Below are positions 26,272-35,930 of a stretch of 64,000 bases of DNA, in pieces (within the stretch, counting starts at the first letter, position 1; each line of letters begins with the position of its first letter). Location: assembly GCA_013360915.1 (NCBI GenBank), contig JABWAT010000002.1, positions 556,009 through 620,008 on the forward strand, in the 5' to 3' direction. Source of the stretch: Bacteroidota bacterium. Its GTDB lineage: Bacteria > Bacteroidota > JABWAT01. The notes beneath the pieces are model-generated. The model worked only from the letters and a program-made list of their open reading frames with translations. It was not told the origin of the DNA and searched no databases. The translations under genes and the position numbers were made by a program.

Positions 26272-27927
26272 ATGAAACAGCCCTCTGCTTGCCGGTGGAA
26301 CCACCGGTTATTTGCATTATTCCTGTCAGCCGTTTTATATCTGCCCAATGCTGCAACGAGTCAACCGTCTGTCAGCCTCTCCATTCAGGTCGATCTGTCG
26401 GTTTACCGGCAATTGTACTTGTTCAGACCCGAAGAAGGTGATCTGATTTTTATCAGGGGCAATTTTAATAACTTTCAGCTGACTCATCCACTGACCCGGA
26501 AGATGGAAACTCAGGTTTATCAAACCGTTATTGAAGTATATCCATCCCAATTCGATACCCTCTTCTATGAATTCTATGTTTTCCGCGAAGAAAACAGGCC
26601 CCTCCGGTTTGATGGCTGGGAATCCGATTGGGTTCAGAAAAAAGTTGACCCATGCAGGTGGTTGAAAACACCCACGGGGCCGTTGCAGCTTCCCCCGGTA
26701 ATTTTTGCCGATCTTACCGACTGGTCAGCCCTGACGATTCCGCAACCGGTTCCAACGGTCACTCTGTTCCAGGAAGAAACGCGGGTTCTGCCTGTTACCT
26801 TAACCAACAGCGGAACGGGTGTGCTTGAATGGGTGTCCGATCCGGTATTACAAAACACTCCGGGTACCGACCCCCGAAGTCTGCTGGCTGTTTTGCAGCC
26901 GGGAAGGACCGTTCAGGTATTCCAATTGCCTTGTTGGTGGGTTACGAATCAGAAAACTCCCGGCCAGGTCAGCACAGCCGATCTTGATTCAACGGGTGTC
27001 CTGCTGATTGATGAAAGTATCAGGGATCTCAATCCGGTTGTGATCAACCATCTGATCGGTCTGGTACAGGCCGGGACTCTGTCGATGGTCATTCTGACCG
27101 ACCGCTATCCAGGTTGGATCAATCTGCTCACGGAACCTGCAGGTATTATCGCCCGGCCTTATCCGGTTGTGTATTCCGGCCAGGTAAAAGCGATCCGGCG
27201 GAATCAGATCACGGCCGAACTTGAAGATTTTTCCGTGACCAATGTTCTGACATACCTGGACTGTCTGAATTCTGCCAGACCATTGATTTCAGCAAGGGAT
27301 GGCCGCAGTCTGGGGGCCATCAGTTCGGTAAATGGGGGAAGAGTGGCGGTTCTCTCCGTTCACATACCCGAACAAACGGCTTATTGCAATACAGGGTTGG
27401 CTTCCAGAATGATCAGGTGGGTGGCCAATGATTTGCCTGCATTGGCGGCCTGGGACCAGGAAAGCGGTCACGTTCTTCCAGGACAAAGTACCAACCTGAC
27501 TCTCCAGTTAAAGCCGGGGAGCGGAAAGCCGGGCGATTATGATGAGGAAGTATGGATCCGGTCCAATGACCCGGTTCGTCCGCAAGTGATGATTCCCGTT
27601 TCATTTAAAGTTATCAGGAAAAAACAAGTTCCTGTTCTTGAAAAAATGGCTGTAATCGGTAGAAATATGGGTGCATACCCCAATCCGTTCAACAGTGAAA
27701 CGGTTTTTTTCCTTCCATCCGATTTTGAACCGTCTTGCCGGATTTCCGTATTTGATCAGGTGGGACGGTTGATTAAAATCCTGATGGTTCAGCCAGGAGA
27801 ACAGGGGCTGATAGCCAGATGGAATGGAACCAATCAGAATGGAATGCCGGTTTCAAGCGGGGTTTATCTGGCCAGACTGGAAGGAAAGGGAATTCGGCAG
27901 ACTGAACGCGTGGTACTGATCAGATAA
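26272..27927 (+). CDS. Secreted T9SS cargo with N-terminal CBM-like domain
   Basis: A protein of 551 residues. The signal peptide is about 1-30 (LFALFLSAVLYLPNAATSQ). The first mature domain (about 32-150) contains VDLSVYRQLYLFRPEEGDLIFIRGNFNNF, quoted here as separate parts: VDLSVYRQLYLF and RPEEGDLIFIRGNFNNF; the latter resembles the 'G-FN-W' starch/glycan-binding Ig-like modules frequent in T9SS proteins. Residues 160-460 hold beta-rich segments, including an Ig-like SNDPVRPQVMIPVSF repeat typical of extracellular proteins. The C-terminal 80 residues are a type A sorting domain: GAYPNPFNSETVF, then WNGTNQNGMPVSSGVYLARL, and a basic terminal strand ERVVLIR. It is therefore secreted and anchored by T9SS. 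No catalytic motif is recognised. It is convergent with the nuclease gene, sharing a terminator. Confidence 0.75.
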   Translation: MKQPSACRWNHRLFALFLSAVLYLPNAATSQPSVSLSIQVDLSVYRQLYLFRPEEGDLIFIRGNFNNFQLTHPLTRKMETQVYQTVIEVYPSQFDTLFYEFYVFREENRPLRFDGWESDWVQKKVDPCRWLKTPTGPLQLPPVIFADLTDWSALTIPQPVPTVTLFQEETRVLPVTLTNSGTGVLEWVSDPVLQNTPGTDPRSLLAVLQPGRTVQVFQLPCWWVTNQKTPGQVSTADLDSTGVLLIDESIRDLNPVVINHLIGLVQAGTLSMVILTDRYPGWINLLTEPAGIIARPYPVVYSGQVKAIRRNQITAELEDFSVTNVLTYLDCLNSARPLISARDGRSLGAISSVNGGRVAVLSVHIPEQTAYCNTGLASRMIRWVANDLPALAAWDQESGHVLPGQSTNLTLQLKPGSGKPGDYDEEVWIRSNDPVRPQVMIPVSFKVIRKKQVPVLEKMAVIGRNMGAYPNPFNSETVFFLPSDFEPSCRISVFDQVGRLIKILMVQPGEQGLIARWNGTNQNGMPVSSGVYLARLEGKGIRQTERVVLIR

Positions 27928-27960
27928 AAAAAATCCCCGGCTGCCTGAGACAACCGGGGA
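27925..27960 (-). terminator. Intrinsic terminator after the secreted nuclease gene
   Basis: TCCCCGG (27934-27940) pairs with CCGGGGA (27954-27960); on the minus strand the stem is followed by a T8 run. The reverse orientation lacks a T-tract, so it mainly serves the minus-strand gene ending at 27983. Confidence 0.8.
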
Positions 27961-27982
27961 TCAGAAAATCGTAGCGGGAAGC

Positions 27983-30900
27983 TTATTTAAGCAGCATCAT
28001 TTTTCCGGTTACAGACTGGCTGCCGGCAGACAGGCGGTAGAAGTACGTGCCTGTTGGCCATTGACCTGCAGACCAGGACAGAGTCTGCCATCCCGAGCCA
28101 GAAACGACTTCCACCACATCAAGTCGTTTCCCCAGAAGGTTATACACTTCCAGTTTAACTTTACCTGCAGCCGGCAGATAATACCGGATGGCGGTAGAAG
28201 GATTGAACGGATTCGGATAGTTACCTGCGAGTGAAAGTCCGGCCGGAACCTCTGTCTGGTTATCAGCTACCCCAACTTCACGGGCAAAATCAAACCGGGT
28301 CCAGACAGGGAAGTGATCACTGGTTGTTGAAAGATAACTTCCGATGTAAAACGGATTTTCTACCCGCTGAGTGCTGTCCCAATGTGAGGTAAACAGCTCA
28401 TTGGTAATGGTGATATGATCGAGCATGTTCAACGATTTGTACGAGGTTTGCTTCCGTTCACTCAACCATTTGGTAACCACCAGATAGCCGGTCGGATCAC
28501 TTACAAAGTTGTTGTATGGTGAGTTCATGGTACCAACTGTTGATTTGGTCACATCATCGTTGTAATCACCAAGAATCATGACTGCATCGAACGGACGGCT
28601 TGAATCGATGTAGTTCTTTAACTGAATAGCATCCATCTCCCGGCGGTTTACATCATCTTCGGGCGGAGTGGAAGTGGTTGCTTTCGCATGAATGTTGATG
28701 GCAGTAATCCGTTTGGTCCTGCCATTTACCGTTGCATCGAAGGTGAACTCATAAGGGAACCGGCCATTGGCCCAATCTCCGGTGTTGAAGGAAAACTTAG
28801 TCTGAACCGAATCAATGGTCGCATCCTTGTAGATGTAAGCCGTTTTTTGCTGTTGAGAAATGGGAGCCACAAATCCACGGTAACCGACAACGCGGAGTGA
28901 ATCCATCAGGGTATTCCAGGCGGTGGTATTCGAGATTTCCTGCAAAGCGTACAGGTCGGCATTCATGGTTCTGATCAGACGGGCAGCATTTTTAATCTGC
29001 GTTGAATCAACAAAACCCGACATGGCGGGTTCCCCAAACCATTTCATGTTCCAGGTTACTGCTTCGAAAGTAAGATCACGCGAAACCGATTCTCCGGGAA
29101 TAACCAGTGCCTTTGCACCAATGTCTTCAACGGTTCTCGGCAGAATCTGATAGTTTCCGAAAGCCTGGGAAACCACCCCGATCATGTTGATTGCACCGGA
29201 TGGGGCAGCAGCACCCACCAGGTTGGTGTTGTTGTCAATCCTCATTCCAAGATTCAGGCTCATAGAGGGATCAGAAATGGTATAGTTCGTATTGGCCTGG
29301 AAATTTCCGGTATGACTGATGGTCACATTCAGGATTTTTACCAGTTTACCTTCATGAACTTCGCCAACATCGGCCAGTGTGATGATGAAAGGTTCAGGAA
29401 TTGCAGGGTTGTCCTTGAATACTTCATAGGTCGTGCCGGTTCCGCTGATCTGGAATAAACCGGTTCCAAGCTCACCATCAGTGGATGTCGTGGAAGAAGC
29501 ACCTTTCTGTGCAAACTCGGTGGTCGGTCCGGTGATTTTTACCGAATCGCCAATGGCAACGGCTGAATGCAGAGTGGTTTCGAATACTCCCATACCTCCG
29601 GTCTGATCCTGAAAATACGCAGGACCGCCAAACTGGTTGGCTACGGTGATCCGGCCGGTCACGGTCACGGTGGTACCCAATGGCAGAACCCGTGCTTCCG
29701 CGATGGAAATGTAGTCTTTAACATCTCCATCATTATCAGTGATCACAACCGATCCGCTGCCCGATGTAATCACCAGATTGGAGGAAGGGTTGGTAAGGTT
29801 AATGTTCAGCACCTCGGTACCTTCATTTACCTGATCATTCAGGATGGATAAGGTTACCGACCCTTCGGTCTGTCCGGCAGGAATGGTGATGGTGGTTCCT
29901 GAAAGGGAATAATCATCGGTGGTGATTCCGGTACCGGAAACAGCCACGTCCACAGTGGCCTCGGTATTAACCGGACTGAGTGTTTTGGCTTTAACCGTTA
30001 TCTGCGTGAGATCGGCCTCTGCAGCAGAGGAAGACGAGAGGACCAGAGATACATCATAGATTCCGCCGGAAGCAACCACATCATTCAGATTCCGGGGCAT
30101 CAGTTGATAGAAAGAATTAAACTGTCCGAGCACACCTACCATGTCGACCGAGTCGGTGGGAATAGCTGTGTCAATCAGGGTGTTCAGCAGACCAGTGATT
30201 CTGATTTCCATTTCACCAGCCCGGTCATTGGCTTTATAGTTCGTTTCGCCGGCAAACGTACCGGAGGTGGTGAATTTGAGGTTTTTCATCAGTACAAACT
30301 GACTTTCAAATCCTTCCTTGGCAGTTGCCGATGTGACCACCTTGGGTGAATAGGTGCCTTTGACAGGGAATTTGTACGCACTGTCCACATTAATTATCTG
30401 GATCACACCAAAACGGTCAGAGGTCACGCCGCTGATGTAGATGGAATCTCCGGGGGCATAATTATCGGTTTTCCGGTCGTATAATCCGATTCCACCGGTT
30501 TCATCCTGAAAATAAATGGTGGTACCAACATTTCCTTTGTAGGCACCGGTAACGGTTCCTTTAACCAATACCTTGGTTCCAAGTGTTTTGCTTCGTGCCG
30601 AGGCAATGCTTTCAACCTGTTGTGCGTCATCGTTCAGAATGGTTACGGTTACCGATGAAATCGTACCTTTAAGGGCACCGCCCGTGATACTTTCAATGCC
30701 GATGATAACGGTTTCACTTGTTTCGAAGTCTGTTTCATCCAGGATGGCAATGAGAACAGAGTCGGTGGTCTTGCCTGTGGTCAGCGTAATGCCGGAAACG
30801 GAGGTATAATCGGTGTTTTCTGTGGCAGTACCACTGAAACTCAGGTTGATGGTCTGGTCGGTATCAACAGCCTGAGAGGCCTTGGCAATAAGATAGAACC

Positions 30901-31996
30901 CCCCCGCATTTTCCTGCAACTGGCTCAGCCGTGTCATCAGTTCAATGGTGATGGCATCGTTATCGGTGACCTTCAGGTTCAGTGAGATGGGGTTGCCGGC
31001 CTTAAGTCCCTCGGAAATCGAGGTCAGGGTGAGGGTAAAGGTCTCATCTCCTTCAATCTCGCTGTCTTCAAGTCCTTTGATCACGACCGTTTTTACATCA
31101 TCACCTGCTTCAAACGTCAGGTCGGTGGCGGAAAGGGACAGGTCACTGGTGGAAGCTGTACCAGTCAGACTCAGGGTAGCTGTTTGAGTATCAGCCACCG
31201 GGAAACTGGTGGTAATGGTGACCACAATGGAATCAGATCCATCTTCCAACAGGGAAGTCTGATTGGCGGCAAGAGTAATGACAGGTTTTGCTCCGCCGAT
31301 GTCATCGCCATCAATCAGAATATCATCCACTCCAATCCACTCATCATTACCTGCTGCATTGGTGGTCATAATCCGCAATTCAACCATAGATTGGTCGTTA
31401 CAGGCTTCTGGCAGAGTGACGGAAACCGGGGTTTCTTTGGTCAGGCTGGGTCCTGAGGAGGCATCTGCAACATAAGCTGCAGCGATATTGACAAAATTTC
31501 CGGTTCCGCCAACCCGGTAATGAAGGGCAACCTTCTGGTCCGCATTATCGGCAGAAGCATCTATGTCTCTCAGTAAATAAGAGACCTGAATATTTTCCTT
31601 TCCGGTCGTATTGAGATAGAATACCAGGTAGGGTGCATCGGCGGTACCCGATCCGGACAGGCCCACAACGGGATTGGTAATCTGAAACTCCGTTGCACCG
31701 CCAGTCGTGTAGGTGTTGGGATCGGTCTGATCCACATTCACATCCACCACAGGGGTTGTTTCTGCCGTCAGAATGGTTTGCGGGTCCACACCGGTTGCAC
31801 TGGTCAGGTTATCACCCCGGTAACCCATGATTCCCGGAACGCCGCTCCAGTCATCAGCAGCCGACAAAAGGGAGGTATTACTCCAGTTTTGTGAGAAAGG
31901 AAGGGCCTGGTAGGTGTTGTTTTGGACTTTTTTTATGGTCTGGGTCATTCCCGCTGCCGGAATCAGGGCAGACAGGAGAACAAGAACGAATCGCAT
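27983..31996 (-). CDS. Secreted multidomain nuclease/phosphatase with Calx-beta and OB-fold modules, T9SS cargo
   Basis: I take the ATG at 31996: a GGGAG site precedes it, a signal peptide follows (VLVLLSALIPAAG), and the longer frame to 32023 would begin upstream of the predicted transcript. Length is 1337 residues. In order: an N-terminal beta-sandwich ending in DEWIGVDDI (to about 240), two Calx-beta repeats, an OB-fold (YFQDETGGIGLYD), a third Calx-beta repeat, a second OB-fold (YFQDQTGGMGVFE), then an endonuclease/exonuclease/phosphatase domain from about 990. Its motifs are visible: FEAVTWNMKWFG, LYALQEI with the metal Glu, ILGDYND and SDHFPVW with the catalytic Asp-His. A type A sorting domain (YPNPFNPST ... 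MMLLK) ends it. It likely degrades extracellular DNA for phosphate or matrix turnover, as ExeM/NucH-like enzymes do; activity is inferred. Confidence 0.85.
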   Translation of the reverse strand: MRFVLVLLSALIPAAGMTQTIKKVQNNTYQALPFSQNWSNTSLLSAADDWSGVPGIMGYRGDNLTSATGVDPQTILTAETTPVVDVNVDQTDPNTYTTGGATEFQITNPVVGLSGSGTADAPYLVFYLNTTGKENIQVSYLLRDIDASADNADQKVALHYRVGGTGNFVNIAAAYVADASSGPSLTKETPVSVTLPEACNDQSMVELRIMTTNAAGNDEWIGVDDILIDGDDIGGAKPVITLAANQTSLLEDGSDSIVVTITTSFPVADTQTATLSLTGTASTSDLSLSATDLTFEAGDDVKTVVIKGLEDSEIEGDETFTLTLTSISEGLKAGNPISLNLKVTDNDAITIELMTRLSQLQENAGGFYLIAKASQAVDTDQTINLSFSGTATENTDYTSVSGITLTTGKTTDSVLIAILDETDFETSETVIIGIESITGGALKGTISSVTVTILNDDAQQVESIASARSKTLGTKVLVKGTVTGAYKGNVGTTIYFQDETGGIGLYDRKTDNYAPGDSIYISGVTSDRFGVIQIINVDSAYKFPVKGTYSPKVVTSATAKEGFESQFVLMKNLKFTTSGTFAGETNYKANDRAGEMEIRITGLLNTLIDTAIPTDSVDMVGVLGQFNSFYQLMPRNLNDVVASGGIYDVSLVLSSSSAAEADLTQITVKAKTLSPVNTEATVDVAVSGTGITTDDYSLSGTTITIPAGQTEGSVTLSILNDQVNEGTEVLNINLTNPSSNLVITSGSGSVVITDNDGDVKDYISIAEARVLPLGTTVTVTGRITVANQFGGPAYFQDQTGGMGVFETTLHSAVAIGDSVKITGPTTEFAQKGASSTTSTDGELGTGLFQISGTGTTYEVFKDNPAIPEPFIITLADVGEVHEGKLVKILNVTISHTGNFQANTNYTISDPSMSLNLGMRIDNNTNLVGAAAPSGAINMIGVVSQAFGNYQILPRTVEDIGAKALVIPGESVSRDLTFEAVTWNMKWFGEPAMSGFVDSTQIKNAARLIRTMNADLYALQEISNTTAWNTLMDSLRVVGYRGFVAPISQQQKTAYIYKDATIDSVQTKFSFNTGDWANGRFPYEFTFDATVNGRTKRITAINIHAKATTSTPPEDDVNRREMDAIQLKNYIDSSRPFDAVMILGDYNDDVTKSTVGTMNSPYNNFVSDPTGYLVVTKWLSERKQTSYKSLNMLDHITITNELFTSHWDSTQRVENPFYIGSYLSTTSDHFPVWTRFDFAREVGVADNQTEVPAGLSLAGNYPNPFNPSTAIRYYLPAAGKVKLEVYNLLGKRLDVVEVVSGSGWQTLSWSAGQWPTGTYFYRLSAGSQSVTGKMMLLK

Positions 31997-32020
31997 ATAT
32001 CTCCCGGTTATTTTAACGGG

Positions 32021-32051
32021 CAAAGATAGTCCCGGCTGGTTTAACAGGAAA
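32021..32051 (-). promoter_or_regulatory. Candidate Bacteroidota-type promoter for the secreted nuclease
   Basis: On the minus strand: TTTC (32051-32048), a 19-base spacer, then a perfect TATCTTTG (32028-32021). The predicted transcript starts about 18 bases before the ATG at 31996, which supports that start. Confidence 0.5.
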
Positions 32052-32119
32052 CCTGCGGGTCGTTAAATGTTCATTATCACTTTTTTGCATGTCTGTGCGA
32101 TGGTGCTGATCTTAGGTCC

Positions 32120-32992
32120 ATGATCTCCCGCGATAAAAAAGCCGAATTGTTACTGCTTCTTATCACCATTATCTGGGGCAGCACGTTTGTTATTACCAAA
32201 TCCTCCCTGGATCATGCCTCTCCGCTGGTTTTTCTCGGTATCCGGTTTTCCCTGGCAGCACTGGTCTTCGGGTTGATCTTTCACCGGCAGATTTTCAGCA
32301 GTCCGTTCAGGCTCTCCGGTTCCTCATGGGTGGTCATTCTGACTTTGCTGGCCGGTTTTGCCTTTCAGACTACCGGTCTGAAGTATACTACGGCCAGCCA
32401 CAGCGGATTTATTACCGGTTTGCTGGTCATTCTGACGCCGCTTTTTCAAGTATTTATCGAAAAGAAGGCGCCGGGAAAGGGAGTCTGGACCGGCGTGGTT
32501 CTGGTGACAATCGGTCTGTATCTGATGATCAGTCCCGATCGGTTGCTCGATGGCGACCGGATGTTCGGGAATGTACTGACCTTTATTTGTGCCATTTCAT
32601 TCGCCCTTTACATTGTCTATCTGGACATTGCCACCCGGAAGGATAACATCTGGCAGCTGACCTTTATGCAGTTTGCAGTGACAGCAGCCGGATCCCTGCT
32701 TCTGGCACCGATGTTTGAAGCACCGACCGTGGTTATGAATCAGGAGCTGATTGTGTCGGTGGTTTATCTGGCCATTCTGGCGACCATTGTGACAACCTTC
32801 ATTCAGACCCGCTACCAGAAGGATACCACTCCTGCCAAAGCGGCTGTGATTTTTACCATGGAACCGGTATTCTCGGCAATTCTGGCATTCATGGTGCTGG
32901 ATGAACGCATCGGTTTGGCCGGAATCTTTGGTGGCATAGTTATTGTTATCGGATTATTGATATCGGAATTGTGGAAAGAAAGAAAAAAATAA
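32120..32992 (+). CDS. EamA/DMT-family membrane transporter
   Basis: A protein of 290 residues with about ten membrane segments in two EamA halves: 1-135 with LLLLITIIWGSTFVITKSS, and 150-285 with AVIFTMEPVFSAILAFMVLDE. The second half ends in the usual glycine-rich helix (GIFGGIVIVIGLLIS) followed by a basic tail. Drug/metabolite transporters of this type export metabolites, amino acids or nucleotide precursors; the substrate cannot be read from the sequence. The stop is 3 bases before ftsH, so the two are probably co-transcribed, though a functional link is not evident. Confidence 0.88.
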   Translation: MISRDKKAELLLLLITIIWGSTFVITKSSLDHASPLVFLGIRFSLAALVFGLIFHRQIFSSPFRLSGSSWVVILTLLAGFAFQTTGLKYTTASHSGFITGLLVILTPLFQVFIEKKAPGKGVWTGVVLVTIGLYLMISPDRLLDGDRMFGNVLTFICAISFALYIVYLDIATRKDNIWQLTFMQFAVTAAGSLLLAPMFEAPTVVMNQELIVSVVYLAILATIVTTFIQTRYQKDTTPAKAAVIFTMEPVFSAILAFMVLDERIGLAGIFGGIVIVIGLLISELWKERKK

Positions 32993-32995
32993 AAC

Positions 32996-35044
32996 ATGGC
33001 CTTCGATTTTTTTAACAAAGCAAACGGACCGGATGGAAAACCCAAAGGCACGTCAGATCCCCGTCGTGACCAGAATCCGGATCAGAACGGGAATAAACCC
33101 AAGTTCGGACTTTGGGGTTTTCTGATCATCCTTGTTGTTGCCCTGACCATTCAATCGCTTTTTGTGGGCGGCGCACGTAAGGAAGTACCCTACCACGTCT
33201 TCAGACAATTGGTCACCGACGGGAAGATTAAAAGCGTCGCCATTGGTCAGACCTACCTCGATGTCAGCTATCGTCCTGAAGCCGTTCCACCTCAGACTTC
33301 TTCACCCGGTCTCTTTCAGGGTGGAGATGACAAATCCCGGTTCAGGGTTGTGGCCATTGATGACAAGGAATTGATCCCCTTTCTGATTGCGAATAATGTT
33401 GAATATTGGGGAATCATTGAATCAAACTGGTTTACCGATCTGCTGAGTATGTTGCTGCCTTTCGCCATCCTGGTCGGTATCTGGATCTTTCTGTTCCGTC
33501 GCATCTCTCCGGGCAGCCAGGTTCTGAATATTGGTAAAAACAAGGCGGTCATGTATTCTGAAGATGACCATAAACTGACTTTCAAGGATGTGGCCGGTCT
33601 CGATGAAGCCAAGGAAGAAGTACGCGAAATAGTTGAGTTTCTGAAAGATCCGGGCAAATTCACCCGTCTGGGCGGAAAGCTCCCAAAAGGCGTTCTGCTG
33701 GTCGGACCTCCGGGCACCGGTAAAACCCTTATCGCAAAAGCCATGGCGGGTGAGGCGGGCGTTCCGTTTTTTTCTCTGAGTGGTTCCGATTTCGTTGAAA
33801 TGTTCGTCGGTGTGGGTGCAGCGCGTGTGCGTGACCTGTTTAAACAGGCCAAAGAAAAAGCTCCTTGTATCATTTTCATTGATGAACTGGATGCCATTGG
33901 CCGTTCACGTGGACGTGGTGCCATGATGGGTGCCAATGATGAACGTGAAAACACCCTCAATCAACTGCTGGTCGAAATGGATGGCTTCTCCACTGAAAAG
34001 GGAGTGATTATGGTGGGTGCCACCAACCGTCCCGATGTTCTCGATCCGGCTTTGCTTCGTCCGGGCCGGTTTGACCGCCAGGTGTTGATTGATAAACCCG
34101 ACCTGATTGGTCGCATTGCCATATTCAGAGTCCATACCAAAAACCTCACGTTAGGTGAAAACGTTGATCTTAGGTCCCTTGCTGCCAATACGCCAGGATT
34201 CGCTGGTGCCGATATCGCAAATATCTGTAACGAGGCAGCACTTCTTGCAGCAAGAAATGGCCGTGATACCATTGAAATGACCGATTTCCACATGGCCATC
34301 GAACGATCCATCGCCGGACTGGAAAAGAAGAATAAACTGATCAATCCGAAGGAGAAGAAGGTCATTGCCTATCATGAATCGGGTCATGCCATCATTGGCT
34401 GGTTCCTCGAATCGACCGACCCGGTCCAGAAAGTTTCTATTGTGCCGCGTGGATTTGGTGCACTGGGCTACACACTTCAGACACCTCTGGAGGACCGTTA
34501 TCTGATGACGCGTTCAGAAATCATTGAAAGAATGTGTGCCTTACTGGGTGGACGCGTGGCCGAAGAAATCACTTTCGCAGAAATTTCGACCGGCGCTCAG
34601 AATGATCTGGAACGGGTAACAGATATGGCCTATTCGATGGTCACCATTTATGGAATGTCAGAGAAAATCGGATACATGTCCTTTGCTGACTCAAAAAGCC
34701 AGAACTTCATTGCCGGTATTGGCTATGAACGGAAATATGGTGATCAGGTGGCCCATGAAATTGACATGGAAGTCAGAAAAATCATTCATGATTGTCATAT
34801 CCGGGTTAGAAATCTTCTGATCGAAAAAAGAGACCTTCTGGAAGCCATGGCCTCTAAGTTACTTGAAAAAGAAATTCTGGATAAAGCCGATCTGATTGAA
34901 ATGCTCGGTCCGAAGGCAGGAATGGCAGAAGACGAAGCCGATATTGCCAAGCGTCAGGATGAGGCCATGGCAGGTATGGATTCACACGGTGAACCGGTAG
35001 CACCACCGGTCTCTCAGGAACCAACCGAAGAACCTCACCAATAA
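32996..35044 (+). CDS. ftsH: ATP-dependent zinc metalloprotease FtsH
   Basis: A membrane-anchored AAA+ protease of 682 residues that degrades misfolded membrane and regulatory proteins. Two membrane segments (about 40-58 and 146-167) flank a periplasmic domain. The AAA+ domain has Walker A GPPGTGKT (237-244), Walker [10 protein letters not shown] and the second region of homology [19 protein letters not shown]. The protease domain has the HESGH zinc site (His460, Glu461, His464) and the third ligand Asp537. The N-terminal 35 residues are Asp/Pro/Lys-rich and probably cytoplasmic. The tail is acidic, rich in Pro and Glu. Length is normal for FtsH of FCB bacteria. Confidence 0.97.
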   Translation: MAFDFFNKANGPDGKPKGTSDPRRDQNPDQNGNKPKFGLWGFLIILVVALTIQSLFVGGARKEVPYHVFRQLVTDGKIKSVAIGQTYLDVSYRPEAVPPQTSSPGLFQGGDDKSRFRVVAIDDKELIPFLIANNVEYWGIIESNWFTDLLSMLLPFAILVGIWIFLFRRISPGSQVLNIGKNKAVMYSEDDHKLTFKDVAGLDEAKEEVREIVEFLKDPGKFTRLGGKLPKGVLLVGPPGTGKTLIAKAMAGEAGVPFFSLSGSDFVEMFVGVGAARVRDLFKQAKEKAPCIIFIDELDAIGRSRGRGAMMGANDERENTLNQLLVEMDGFSTEKGVIMVGATNRPDVLDPALLRPGRFDRQVLIDKPDLIGRIAIFRVHTKNLTLGENVDLRSLAANTPGFAGADIANICNEAALLAARNGRDTIEMTDFHMAIERSIAGLEKKNKLINPKEKKVIAYHESGHAIIGWFLESTDPVQKVSIVPRGFGALGYTLQTPLEDRYLMTRSEIIERMCALLGGRVAEEITFAEISTGAQNDLERVTDMAYSMVTIYGMSEKIGYMSFADSKSQNFIAGIGYERKYGDQVAHEIDMEVRKIIHDCHIRVRNLLIEKRDLLEAMASKLLEKEILDKADLIEMLGPKAGMAEDEADIAKRQDEAMAGMDSHGEPVAPPVSQEPTEEPHQ

Positions 35045-35058
35045 GCACTTTCTTTTCA

Positions 35059-35364
35059 ATGAATAAAGAATCCATTCAATTTTACATTCCTATCAACCTG
35101 ATGGATGCCCTTATTGAGGCATCCGAAGAGGTCGAAAGTGAGGTGGCCTGCCAGCGTCAGCCTGGTGAATGGACCCTTTTGCAGGATGGGAATGTGATTG
35201 GCTGGATTCTCTTTTCGCCTGATGCATCCTTCATGTCAATCGACATACAGCCGGTGCATGCAGGATTTGCAAGAACCACCAGAGAGTGGTTTCTGGCAGT
35301 AAGCGATCTGATGAGCCAGTCGGTGGGCAGTGATCAATGTAAAACCGGACGGTGTCTGGAGTGA
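35059..35364 (+). CDS. Small conserved-looking protein of unknown function
   Basis: A protein of 101 residues that I do not recognise. It is predicted alpha/beta (FYIPINLMDALIEASEEVESEV, quoted as FYIPINLMDAL and IEASEEVESEV), without signal peptide, membrane segment or metal motif. It starts 14 bases after the ftsH stop and its stop overlaps the GTG start of the NUDIX gene (GTGA). It therefore belongs to the ftsH-NUDIX-lipA operon. Its reality is supported by this coupling. Function is unknown. Confidence 0.6.
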   Translation: MNKESIQFYIPINLMDALIEASEEVESEVACQRQPGEWTLLQDGNVIGWILFSPDASFMSIDIQPVHAGFARTTREWFLAVSDLMSQSVGSDQCKTGRCLE

Positions 35365-35930
35365 AGCCGGGTTCCTGGAAAGTACTCTCGTCGGCAGTTC
35401 ATGCCGATTGCCGCATTTTTACGGTTCACCGCTCCAGACGGAAAAGCACCCTCAGCGGCATCGAACATGACTTCTATACCATTGAAGGCTATGATTGGGT
35501 AAATGTGATCCCGGTGACCAGTGATGGTCATCTGGTCCTCGTCCGTCAGTTCCGGCACGGAGTCGGAGAGTTCACTCTGGAGCTTCCCGGTGGTGCCATT
35601 CACCCTGGTGAAGATCCGGTTGCCGGCGGACTCAGGGAACTGGAAGAAGAAACAGGCTACCGCTCAGGTTCAGCTCGTCTTCTCGGAAAATCCTTTCCGA
35701 ATCCGGCCATTCAATCCAATACCTGCTACTACCTCCTTGCAGAAGATTGCTTACCCTCTGGTCAGGTTAATCCAGACCCGGCCGAGGAAATTGAAATCGT
35801 TCTGATGCCCATACATGAAATCAGGGAACGATTGCTCGCAGGTGAGTTCAGCCATGCGCTGGTAATGAACGGACTTTTTCTCTGGCTAAACCAAACAACA
35901 TCCGGAAACCATGGAACACAAATCGGTTAA
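35361..35930 (+). CDS. NUDIX hydrolase (ADP-ribose pyrophosphatase-like)
   Basis: The GTG at 35361 overlaps the upstream stop (GTGA) and gives 189 residues; a GTG 9 bases earlier is an alternative. The Nudix box fits the consensus exactly: Gly78, Glu84, Arg92-Glu93, Glu96-Glu97 and Gly99. The preceding RQFRHGVGEFTLELPGG segment is typical of ADP-ribose or nucleoside-diphosphate-sugar pyrophosphatases. It is cytoplasmic and probably cleans up ADP-ribose or a related nucleotide; the exact substrate is not determined. The 3' end overlaps lipA by 20 bases in another frame, so translation is coupled. Confidence 0.85.
   Translation: MKPGSWKVLSSAVHADCRIFTVHRSRRKSTLSGIEHDFYTIEGYDWVNVIPVTSDGHLVLVRQFRHGVGEFTLELPGGAIHPGEDPVAGGLRELEEETGYRSGSARLLGKSFPNPAIQSNTCYYLLAEDCLPSGQVNPDPAEEIEIVLMPIHEIRERLLAGEFSHALVMNGLFLWLNQTTSGNHGTQIG

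Noticed and set aside
31997..32023. Upstream start for the secreted nuclease
   Set aside because: It would precede the predicted transcript start and bury the signal peptide; ATG 31996 has a GGGAG site.
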